In this document: piece after piece, positions 1-5,511 of the stretch
Layout of the letters: each line of letters opens with the position of its first letter
How positions within the stretch are numbered: the stretch's first letter is position 1
NCBI GenBank assembly: GCA_946409855.1
Contig: CAMJXZ010000188.1
Location: 1-6,664 of the forward strand
Origin: an uncultured Clostridia bacterium
Lineage (GTDB): Bacteria > Bacillota > Clostridia > Christensenellales > Aristaeellaceae
Length of the DNA: 6,664 bases
Direction: 5' to 3'
The notes under the pieces: model-generated
Told to the model about the DNA's origin: nothing
The model's database searches: none
What the model saw: the letters and a program-made list of their open reading frames with translations, nothing else
Program-made: the position numbers and the translations under genes

Positions 1-1551
1 GTCGTGCGCGCCGTTGCCGGTGGCGAAGTAATAATTGCCCTCATCCACGATGTAGGTCTTCGCGCCGTTGGCGTCGTAGGCGCGCATTTCGGACTTGGCC
101 ACGGATACATTGGCGGTAACGGTCTTTTTGGCGGGCACGTCGATCTTGGTGTAGCCCACCAGCTCCACGGCTGCCTTTTCAATGCCGTTCTGCCGGTCAT
201 ACTCGGTGTAAGGGCTCTGCATATAGATCAGCACGGCTTCCCGGGCATCCCGGTCGGAAGGATTGGTCACGTCCACGGTAAAGTCAAAATGATCGCCGTT
301 TTCCTTCATGGAAAGCTTGCTGTAGGTGAGGCCGCTGTAGGTCAGGCCGTAGCCGAAGGGGAAGGCGACCGTCTTCGCGTAATCGTAATCCCCCACGTTG
401 GCGTTGCCCAGCACCATGTCCTCATACCGGGTCTCATAGTAGCGGTAGCCGATGTAGATGCCTTCCTGGTACACCACGTAATATTCGTTGTTGGTCTTGG
501 CGAAGGCCAGGCCCTTTTCCGCGGCGTTGGTGTACGAGGTCACATAGGCGTTCTGCACGGCGGGAGAAGTGGTGTTGTCATAGCAGTAGGTATCCACCAG
601 ACGGCCGGAGGGATTGATTTTGCCGTTCAGCAGGTCGCCGATGGCCCGGATGCCGCTCTGGCCCACGTTGCCCACCCACAGGCAGGCGTCGATGCCGTAG
701 TCCACGCCGCAGACGGAGGGCTCCAGCACATCCACTTCCACCGCGTTGGCGGTGTTCAGCAGCACCACGATCTTTTTGACGGTGCCCGCCGCTTTCAGTT
801 CAGCCAGTTTGGCCAGCAGGTCCCGTTCTTCCTGGCTGATGGAAAGCATGTTGCCGCCCGCGTCGCCCGCGCCGACGACCGGCAGGTCCTTGCCTTCGCC
901 GCAGACACGGCCGATCACCACGACGGCAGCGTCGCCGTATTCCTTGACGGAATCCCACTCGGCGGCGGTGTAGACGCTCTGGGGCACTTCGTTGACCATG
1001 AATTCTTCATTTTTGAAGATGTAGTTGTTCAGGGAACCGGCAGCGTCCTTCAGGCCGTATTTGCTGCCGGCGCCTTCCCGGTAAAACGCCCACAGGGTGG
1101 GGTTCACGGTGAAGCCGTCCTGTTCCAGGGCGTCCTTGAGCAGGATCGCCTTGCTGTTGTCCATGCCACCGGAACCTGTGCCGCCGTACACAAAGCGCGC
1201 CGACGAAGTCCCGAACAGGCTGATCTTTTCAGTGCCGGCCATAGGGAGCGCCCCGCTGCGGTTCAGCAGCAGCACCGCGCCGTTGGCGACCACGGATTCG
1301 CAGATCAGGTCCGCCGCGGCGGCCTGCTCGGCGCTGGTCGCATAATCGGAAACAAAGCGGGGCGGCAGATCTTCCGCCGCGTCGCCGACCACTTTGCTGC
1401 CCTCAATGCCCAGCACCATGTTGATGATGGTGGCATAGTTGTTGGCGATCGGCCCGGCGATCAGAAGGAAAACGAACAAAAACGCGAAAATGCCGCAGAG
1501 GATCTTCCAGAGCTTCCTGCCCTTGGGCTGACCGTTGTTTTTCTTTGCCAT
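1..1551 (-). CDS. Membrane-anchored glycoside hydrolase family 3 protein, permuted domain order (3' part missing)
   Basis: 517 residues are visible and the frame runs open off the left edge. The ATG at 1551 follows AAAAGGAG (1559-1566) by 7 nt. Residues 1-14 are basic and residues 15-35 form one hydrophobic helix, with no cleavage site afterwards, so the protein is probably anchored with its enzyme part outside. Residues ~75-330 match the GH3 C-terminal alpha/beta sandwich: GGTGSGG at 123-129, VVVIGRVCGEGKD at 210-222, and NPSGRLVDTY at 313-322. GYRYYETR (368-375) and FPFGYGLTYS (397-406) close that domain. Residues ~420-517 resemble the fibronectin III-like GH3 domain (VTNPSDRDAREAVLIYMQSPY, then ELVGYTKIDVP). 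The TIM barrel carrying the catalytic Asp nucleophile is not in this part. It is expected downstream, as in the reversed-order GH3 enzymes known from rumen Clostridia such as Butyrivibrio BglA. A beta-glucosidase or beta-xylosidase role is likely, but the substrate is unknown. No clear promoter is seen between 1552 and 1654. Confidence 0.88.
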   Translation of the reverse strand, partial: MAKKNNGQPKGRKLWKILCGIFAFLFVFLLIAGPIANNYATIINMVLGIEGSKVVGDAAEDLPPRFVSDYATSAEQAAAADLICESVVANGAVLLLNRSGALPMAGTEKISLFGTSSARFVYGGTGSGGMDNSKAILLKDALEQDGFTVNPTLWAFYREGAGSKYGLKDAAGSLNNYIFKNEEFMVNEVPQSVYTAAEWDSVKEYGDAAVVVIGRVCGEGKDLPVVGAGDAGGNMLSISQEERDLLAKLAELKAAGTVKKIVVLLNTANAVEVDVLEPSVCGVDYGIDACLWVGNVGQSGIRAIGDLLNGKINPSGRLVDTYCYDNTTSPAVQNAYVTSYTNAAEKGLAFAKTNNEYYVVYQEGIYIGYRYYETRYEDMVLGNANVGDYDYAKTVAFPFGYGLTYSGLTYSKLSMKENGDHFDFTVDVTNPSDRDAREAVLIYMQSPYTEYDRQNGIEKAAVELVGYTKIDVPAKKTVTANVSVAKSEMRAYDANGAKTYIVDEGNYYFATGNGAHD

Positions 1552-1654
1552 ACAGATACTCCTTTTGTTTTTCCTGGCGAAACATGGATCGGGAAGGCAG
1601 ACGGCGGGGGGCACTTTCCTGATGTCTCCGGATCACCGCGCCTCATGGTTTGAG

Positions 1655-1687
1655 AAAGGCCGCCGCACTTTTCGCACGGCGGCCTTT
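1655..1687 (-). terminator. Intrinsic terminator after the 197-residue secreted protein
   Basis: A perfect 11-bp inverted repeat (AAAGGCCGCCG at 1655-1665, CGGCGGCCTTT at 1677-1687) encloses an 11-nt loop. On the minus strand it starts 26 nt after the TGA of the upstream gene. The 3' arm ends in TTT and is followed by CTC, so the U tract is short, but the stem is very GC-rich. It should separate the 197-residue gene from the GH3 gene, at least partly. The rest of the 1552-1713 gap holds only the GH3 ribosome binding site and a C6 run; no gene is visible. Confidence 0.75.
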
Positions 1688-1713
1688 GGCTTGAAGGTCA
1701 GTTGATTTCAGGA

Positions 1714-2307
1714 TCAGCCCTCGGTGATGCCGAAGTTGGTGCCTTCGGGCAGAGAAACGATCATGTTCTGCAGGGTCACGTCATCCAGGTCTTCACGCAG
1801 GTCTTCCACGGTGATGGTGATGCCGGCGATGTTGTGGTTGTTGAGGAAATCGGCAGCGCCGTCGTCAGAACCGTCGGGATAGGCGATATCGGTCATTTCA
1901 TCAGTCCAGTGATCGGTATCCAGAACCATGGCATAGCCCAGGGGGTTGCGGCCGAAGCCCTTGCCGTGCTGTTCAAAGTAGATGCCTTCGCAGGTTTCCA
2001 GGGTGATGTCGAAGTGGCAGGGTTCATCGTCGGCGGATTCGGCGATGGAATAGGTGCCGCGGTACACAACCAGCTGGTTGGCTTTCAGGCCGGGGTCAGT
2101 GGTGCCGAAGGCATATTCGCGGTGGAACAGTTCGTAGTGGGTGTCGTCACGCAGGATCAGGGAATCGTCGCTGGTCCAGTACCAGCCAACCGCTTCGATG
2201 AAGTAATTGCCGCTCAGGTTGTAGCTGCTCTTGATTTCGGCGGAAGCCGCACAGCAGACAGACAGGGTCAGGACCAGCGCGGCCAGCAGAGCGATCATTT
2301 TTTTCAT
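1714..2307 (-). CDS. Secreted protein of unknown function (197 aa)
   Basis: I do not recognise this family. The ATG at 2307 follows AAGGAGGA (2315-2322) by 7 nt. Residues 1-23 are a textbook signal peptide: MKKM, a hydrophobic core rich in Leu and Ala, then ASA before Glu24. The mature ~174 residues are strongly acidic, have no second hydrophobic segment and no lipobox. They contain alternating short strands such as LILRDDTHYELF (50-61), VVYRGTYSI (80-88) and HFDITLETC (98-106), which suggests a small all-beta, possibly lipocalin-like fold. Cys97 and Cys106 are the only mature cysteines and could form a disulfide. The protein could be a carbohydrate-binding, lipocalin-like or accessory protein; nothing catalytic is evident. 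It has its own promoter, nearly identical in layout to that of esterase 3, so it probably serves in the same response. A terminator follows its stop codon. Confidence 0.85.
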   Translation of the reverse strand: MKKMIALLAALVLTLSVCCAASAEIKSSYNLSGNYFIEAVGWYWTSDDSLILRDDTHYELFHREYAFGTTDPGLKANQLVVYRGTYSIAESADDEPCHFDITLETCEGIYFEQHGKGFGRNPLGYAMVLDTDHWTDEMTDIAYPDGSDDGAADFLNNHNIAGITITVEDLREDLDDVTLQNMIVSLPEGTNFGITEG

Positions 2308-2330
2308 GGGGAAATCCTCCTTCTCAATCT

Positions 2331-2350
2331 CGGCCCGCCTCAGCAGGCCG
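2331..2350 (-). other. 5'-UTR hairpin ahead of the 197-residue secreted protein
   Basis: On the minus strand CGGCCTGC, loop TGAG, GCGGGCCG forms an 8-bp stem with one G-U pair. It lies between the predicted transcription start (about 2357) and the Shine-Dalgarno (2315-2322). No U tract follows, so it is not a terminator. A GC-rich stem near the 5' end could stabilise the mRNA or mask an element, but no known riboswitch is recognised. Confidence 0.55.
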
Positions 2351-2363
2351 TCTTTGTGAAATC

Positions 2364-2427
2364 AATATATCAGATGGCAATTTATCCCGCAATACAAACA
2401 TCGTAACTGTGCTTTTTCACATCGTAA
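2364..2427 (-). promoter_or_regulatory. Promoter A with upstream conserved operator, driving the 197-residue secreted protein
   Basis: On the minus strand the -35 is TTGCGG (2387-2392), the spacer 17 bp, and the -10 TATATT (2364-2369), preceded by TGA, which makes an extended -10. Upstream, TTACGATGT occurs twice as direct repeats 21 bp apart (2419-2427 and 2398-2406), about two helical turns. A short inverted repeat TGTG-N6-CACA lies within the same block. The block begins 11 nt after the esterase 4 stop codon and ends at the -35, which is where a class II activator (AraC-type or similar) would sit. The same arrangement is found at 4438-4501. The promoter call rests on hexamers and spacing; the regulator is unknown. 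Confidence 0.7.
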
Positions 2428-2437
2428 ACAGGCAGCC

Positions 2438-3379
2438 TTACCGGAACAGCACATCCCGGAAGGCGTTGAACAGATAATACCGGGAGCAAAGATCCTGATG
2501 CACATTGTCGGACAGGCAGTAATACACATTGTTCTGCGCCCGGTCGGGGCCGTAGCTGAAATAATCCGTATCCGCCGCCAGGACCTTCGCCAGCTCGTTG
2601 CAGCCCTCAAACGCGCCGTCCTCCGGCCCGCCGCAGGCCATGTAGATAAAGAAGGGCTTCTGGACGGAATCAATGGCCGCGTGCACCTCGTCCATGTCAG
2701 CAAAAGCCGCGCTGAAGGGCAGGAAGTAATAGCTCACGTCCAGCATATCGTCAAAGAGACTCCAGGTAGTCATGCTGCCCATGGAAAAACCGCAGATGGC
2801 GCGGTGGTCCCGGGAAGCACGGAAGCCCGCTTCGTCCGGCGTTTCAGCGTAGGTGCGGTACGTTCCTTCCACCAGGGGCATGATTTCCTCCCGCATTTCC
2901 CGGGCAAACAGGTCCAGGTCATACAGCAGGTGCCGCGCGTCATAGTAATACGTAGGCGCGACGAGAATGAAGGGCCCGGTCACGCCTTCAGAAATCATGT
3001 GGTCAAAGGCGTTCTTGGTATACTCATTGCCGATCAGCGTGGAAGGGTCGCATCCCCGGCCGTGGAAAAAGTAAATCACCGGGTAGCGTTCCGTCCCGTT
3101 TTCGTCATAGCCGTAAGGGAGGTACACGTTCATGGTCTTCTTATAGGTCTTTTCTCCGTATACGGCAGTGGTGTACTTCATTTTGACCACCGTGCCCGGG
3201 CGGTCGGCCGGGGCTTCATAAGCGTCCCGGTCATAGAGATAATAATGCGTATCCAGACCGATCAGCGCGGATTGATCCAGCAGGGTGGGCTCGTTGATTC
3301 TCGTTTCCTGTCCCATCGCCGGGCACGCGCAGAAAAGCAGCAGCAGGGCAATCAGCATCGCCAGTGTTCTTTTCGTCAT
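2438..3379 (-). CDS. Secreted CE1/esterase-D-type alpha/beta-hydrolase, esterase 4 (divergent paralogue)
   Basis: This is a 313-residue putative carboxylesterase of the feruloyl/acetyl-xylan type. The ATG at 3379 follows AAGGGAGGAA (3385-3394). Residues 1-23 look like a signal peptide, with cleavage likely after AMG. The fold is marked by VYLPYGYD (85-92), the oxyanion-region HG (105-106), and APTYYYD (141-147). The nucleophile elbow GFSMG has Ser199. CGGPED gives the likely acid Asp254, and VHQDL gives His294. The C-terminal RYYLFNAFRDVLFR signature is shared with the other three copies. It is the odd one out: HGRGCD replaces the HGTNET of its paralogues, CGGPED replaces GGK/QRD, and the N-terminal linker differs. 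It lies 72 nt after esterase 3, beyond a hairpin, and probably depends on readthrough because no promoter of its own is seen. The ester substrate cannot be told from the sequence. Confidence 0.88.
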   Translation of the reverse strand: MTKRTLAMLIALLLLFCACPAMGQETRINEPTLLDQSALIGLDTHYYLYDRDAYEAPADRPGTVVKMKYTTAVYGEKTYKKTMNVYLPYGYDENGTERYPVIYFFHGRGCDPSTLIGNEYTKNAFDHMISEGVTGPFILVAPTYYYDARHLLYDLDLFAREMREEIMPLVEGTYRTYAETPDEAGFRASRDHRAICGFSMGSMTTWSLFDDMLDVSYYFLPFSAAFADMDEVHAAIDSVQKPFFIYMACGGPEDGAFEGCNELAKVLAADTDYFSYGPDRAQNNVYYCLSDNVHQDLCSRYYLFNAFRDVLFR

Positions 3380-3412
3380 ACGGTTTCCTCCCTTATCAGC
3401 CGAAATAAACAG

Positions 3413-3439
3413 CGGGCAGGAGCAGTTCGCCCCCGCCCG
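3413..3439 (-). terminator. Terminator or attenuator hairpin between esterases 3 and 4
   Basis: On the minus strand CGGGCGGGGGC, loop GAACT, GCTCCTGCCCG forms an 11-bp stem with two G-U pairs. It starts 12 nt after the esterase 3 stop and is followed by CTGTTTATTTC, a broken U tract. The esterase 4 start lies 33 nt further on and has no visible promoter. The hairpin therefore more likely reduces expression of esterase 4, or protects the esterase 3 mRNA end, than fully stops transcription. Confidence 0.65.
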
Positions 3440-3451
3440 GACGGTTTATGG

Positions 3452-4390
3452 TTATTTGAACAGCACGTCCTGGAAAACGTTGTAGAGGTTGAAGCGGCCC
3501 TTGAGGGTCTGGTGGATTTCCTTGGAAATCGCGGCGTAGCAGTTGTTGACAGCCGGATCCGTGCCAAAGGAGAACAGGTCGTCGGCGATCATGGCGTTGG
3601 CCAGCTCCACCACGCCGTCATAGGCCAGGTCGCGCTTGCCGCCGGAGCAGACATAGAAGAACACGTCGCCCGCGTATTCGCTCTTGGCCATGGCTTCCTT
3701 GAGGGGCTCAAAGTTGCGGATGCTGCCGCCGGACATCGGCACAAACCACTTGGCGTAGTCCATGCAGCGGTAGGTCACCTGCCAGCAGACGGAACTGCCC
3801 TGGCTGTAGCCGGAGAAGGCGCGGTGCGCGCGGGAAGCGATGAAGCCGGCTTCGTCCGGGGTTTCGGCATAGGTGCTGTACTTGGCTTCGGCGGCGGGCA
3901 TCAGGTCCTTGCGCACTTCATCGACAAAAACAGCGTGATCGGTAGCGCGTTCGGCATAGTTGTAATAGTAGGTGGGGCACACCATGAGGAAGGGCTCGCA
4001 GATGCCCATATCGATCATGTTGTCCACGGCGTTCTTGACCAGCTCGTCGCAGATGAAGCTTTCCTGGGTCTCGTTGGTGCCATGGAAGAAATAGATGATG
4101 TTGTACTGTTTGGCGGGGTCATAGCCGTAGGGCACATACACGTTCGCCCACTGGTTCAGCGTCTCGCCGTAAACGTCGGTGGTGTACTCCAGGCGTTCGA
4201 TGGTGCCGGGATTCGGGCATTCCGCCTCCCAGAACTTGGGGGCGTAGTTGCGGAAATGGGACTCAAACCCGCCGTCCAGGGCCGTCACGGTTTCTTTCCG
4301 GTCCTCCGGCGCGGTCCTCTCTTCCGCCAAAGCGGAGCACAGGCTGCACACGAGCAGCAGCGACAGAAGCAGTGCGATGGTTTTCTTCAT
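3452..4390 (-). CDS. Secreted CE1/esterase-D-type alpha/beta-hydrolase, esterase 3
   Basis: 312-residue paralogue. The frame is open to a TTG at 4420, but ATG 4390 is the right start: AAGGAGGAA (4398-4406) sits 7 nt before it, and it begins directly with a signal peptide (residues 1-22, cleavage after ALA). Landmarks are VYVPYGYD (84-91), HGTNET (103-108), PTYYYNY (139-145), nucleophile elbow GYSQG with Ser196, CSGGKRD with likely acid Asp254, IHQTL with His293, and the C-terminal LYNVFQDVLFK. The catalytic set is complete. By eye its codons are the most biased of the four copies (Leu mostly CTG, Lys mostly AAG, many TTC and GCC), as in strongly expressed genes. It has its own promoter carrying the conserved operator. 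The likely job is removing acyl groups from plant polysaccharides outside the cell; this is inferred from family and context. Confidence 0.9.
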   Translation of the reverse strand: MKKTIALLLSLLLVCSLCSALAEERTAPEDRKETVTALDGGFESHFRNYAPKFWEAECPNPGTIERLEYTTDVYGETLNQWANVYVPYGYDPAKQYNIIYFFHGTNETQESFICDELVKNAVDNMIDMGICEPFLMVCPTYYYNYAERATDHAVFVDEVRKDLMPAAEAKYSTYAETPDEAGFIASRAHRAFSGYSQGSSVCWQVTYRCMDYAKWFVPMSGGSIRNFEPLKEAMAKSEYAGDVFFYVCSGGKRDLAYDGVVELANAMIADDLFSFGTDPAVNNCYAAISKEIHQTLKGRFNLYNVFQDVLFK

Positions 4391-4397
4391 GATTCTG

Positions 4398-4406
4398 TTC
4401 CTCCTT
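4398..4406 (-). promoter_or_regulatory. Ribosome binding site that fixes the esterase 3 start
   Basis: AAGGAGGAA lies 7 nt before the ATG at 4390. The longer reading from TTG 4420 would put this site inside the coding region and add ten polar, basic residues in front of a normal signal peptide. Confidence 0.9.
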
Positions 4407-4409
4407 TTT

Positions 4410-4441
4410 GGATAAGCCAACAGGCTTTGTTGATCTTATCC
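4410..4441 (-). repeat. Inverted repeat overlapping the -10 of promoter B
   Basis: On the minus strand GGATAAG (4435-4441) pairs with CTTATCC (4410-4416). Inside, CAAC pairs with GTTG around the loop AAAGCCT. The outer left arm overlaps the predicted -10 hexamer (4438-4443) and lies upstream of the predicted start (about 4431). The full repeat therefore cannot act as an mRNA hairpin if that start is right, but it could be a repressor operator. If transcription starts further upstream, it would be a hairpin next to the Shine-Dalgarno. Confidence 0.5.
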
Positions 4442-4501
4442 TACAGAAAAGCGCGGCCCGCCGCAAGGCAAACCGCGCAACTGTGCCAAATCACATCGTA
4501 A
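4438..4501 (-). promoter_or_regulatory. Promoter B with upstream conserved operator, driving esterase 3
   Basis: On the minus strand: -35 TTGCGG (4461-4466), 17-bp spacer, -10 TAGGAT (4438-4443). The upstream block TTACGATGTGA, TTTG, GCACAGTT starts at 4501, exactly 35 bp before the -35, as in the module at 2364-2427. Over the 41 positions from block start through the -35, 32 are identical between the two. The second direct-repeat copy is degenerate here (TTGCGCGGT instead of TTACGATGT). The -10 matches consensus at only 4 of 6 positions, which fits a promoter needing an activator. The rest of the 4391-4560 gap holds no gene and no convincing terminator for esterase 2. Confidence 0.65.
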
Positions 4502-4560
4502 TCGGACATCCCTTTTTTATTCCCGCTGCAGCATGCTCCTTTTCATACTGTCTCTTCCGG

Positions 4561-5508
4561 TCAGCGGAACAGACCATCCCGGAAAGCGTTATACAGGAAA
4601 TACCGGGCTGTCAGCGTCTGATGAAGGCCGGTTGATTTATAGAGATACAGATTATTGCCAGCTTCCCGGTTCAGTCCATAGGAAAAGCAGTCCGGCCGTT
4701 TGATCAGTTCATTTACAAGGTTGGTAGTAGCTGTGGAAAGATCATCCCGCTGCCCGCCGCAGCAGGAAAACACAAAGTAGTCTTCCCTGGCCGCACCCTG
4801 CGCTTCAATGGCGTTGAAAATCGTCGGAACACCGATGCTGTTGCTCATAGGCAGGAACCATTGTCCCAAATCCAGCAAATGGCAGAAGGAATACCAGCAC
4901 ATGCGGCAGCCGTTGGAATAACCGGCAAACCCCCGGTGGGTGCGGCTGGCGGCAAACCCCTGATGATCCGCTGTTTCCGCGTAAGTGCGGTAAACGCTTT
5001 CCACAGCCGGCATGATATCCTGACGCATTTCCAACTGGAACAGTTCCAGGTCAAAGGAGCGGTTCACATAGTCATAATAATACGTCGGGAAAACCATGAT
5101 GAAAGGCTTGGCCGCCCCGGTTTCAATCATGTTGTCCAGGGCATTTTTCGCCCGTTCATCACCGATGAAACTGTCCTGCGTCTCATTGGTGCCGTGATAG
5201 AAGTAGAGAATATCGTAGCGCTCCGCCTCATTTTCGTCATATCCGTATGGCAGATAGATTTTAACGCTGTTTTCCACCGGCCGTCCGTATACATTTGTGG
5301 TATACGAAAGCTCCGTCACCGTCCCCGGCTCCATGGAAGGACCGTCAAAAAACTTCCCGTCATACTGCCGGAAACTGGTTTCATATCCCTTGACATCCTG
5401 GGTCGTGATCACTTTTTTATCTGCCGGTGCCTCACGTTTTTCAGCAGCGGCAATACAGCCGGCAGCCAACAGCATGCATATAAGCCAGAAACTCAGGAAC
5501 CTGCGCAT
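4561..5508 (-). CDS. Secreted or lipid-anchored CE1/esterase-D-type alpha/beta-hydrolase, esterase 2
   Basis: 315-residue paralogue starting at ATG 5508, with its ribosome binding site (5515-5520) inside the end of esterase 1. The N-terminus MRRFLSFWLI is followed by LLAAGC, with Cys18 in a lipobox-like setting, so the protein may be a lipoprotein. Cleavage by signal peptidase I after IAAA (residue 22) is the alternative. Landmarks are IYLPYGYD (84-91), HGTNET (105-110), PTYYYDY (141-147), nucleophile elbow GYSNG with Ser198, CCGGQRD with likely acid Asp255, LHQTL with His296, and C-terminal LYNAFRDGLFR. The catalytic set is complete. The region after the nucleophile (residues ~202-245) differs most from its neighbours and probably shapes the substrate pocket. 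By eye its codons are more AT-rich and less biased than those of esterase 3, like esterase 1. Substrate unknown. Confidence 0.88.
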   Translation of the reverse strand: MRRFLSFWLICMLLAAGCIAAAEKREAPADKKVITTQDVKGYETSFRQYDGKFFDGPSMEPGTVTELSYTTNVYGRPVENSVKIYLPYGYDENEAERYDILYFYHGTNETQDSFIGDERAKNALDNMIETGAAKPFIMVFPTYYYDYVNRSFDLELFQLEMRQDIMPAVESVYRTYAETADHQGFAASRTHRGFAGYSNGCRMCWYSFCHLLDLGQWFLPMSNSIGVPTIFNAIEAQGAAREDYFVFSCCGGQRDDLSTATTNLVNELIKRPDCFSYGLNREAGNNLYLYKSTGLHQTLTARYFLYNAFRDGLFR

Positions 5509-5511
5509 GAT

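Noticed and set aside
4..1653. Long plus-strand open frame of about 550 codons opposite the GH3 gene
   Set aside because: Its translation is a low-complexity mix rich in His, Val and Gly with no domain, and the minus strand gives a clear GH3 protein with a good ribosome binding site. It is an antisense shadow of biased GC-rich codons.
4472..4489. TTTGGCACAGTTGC in promoter B as a sigma-54 promoter
   Set aside because: The GG and GC elements are not at the required 10-bp spacing, and the equivalent site in promoter A lacks the GG.
2498..4501. Plus-strand open frame of about 670 codons opposite esterases 3 and 4
   Set aside because: It spans two minus-strand genes and their gap, shows no domain or ribosome binding site, and repeats the same antisense pattern over each paralogue.
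4481..4501. TGTG-N6-CACA in both operators as a CRP site
   Set aside because: The CRP consensus TGTGA-N6-TCACA places TGTG and CACA 8 bp apart, not 6, and the wider conserved block does not fit. The symmetry may still matter, but the regulator cannot be named.
4517..4546. Ten-codon minus-strand reading frame (MKRSMLQRE) between esterase 2 and promoter B
   Set aside because: It lies upstream of the predicted promoter B start, has only a weak ribosome binding site, and nothing shows that it is translated.
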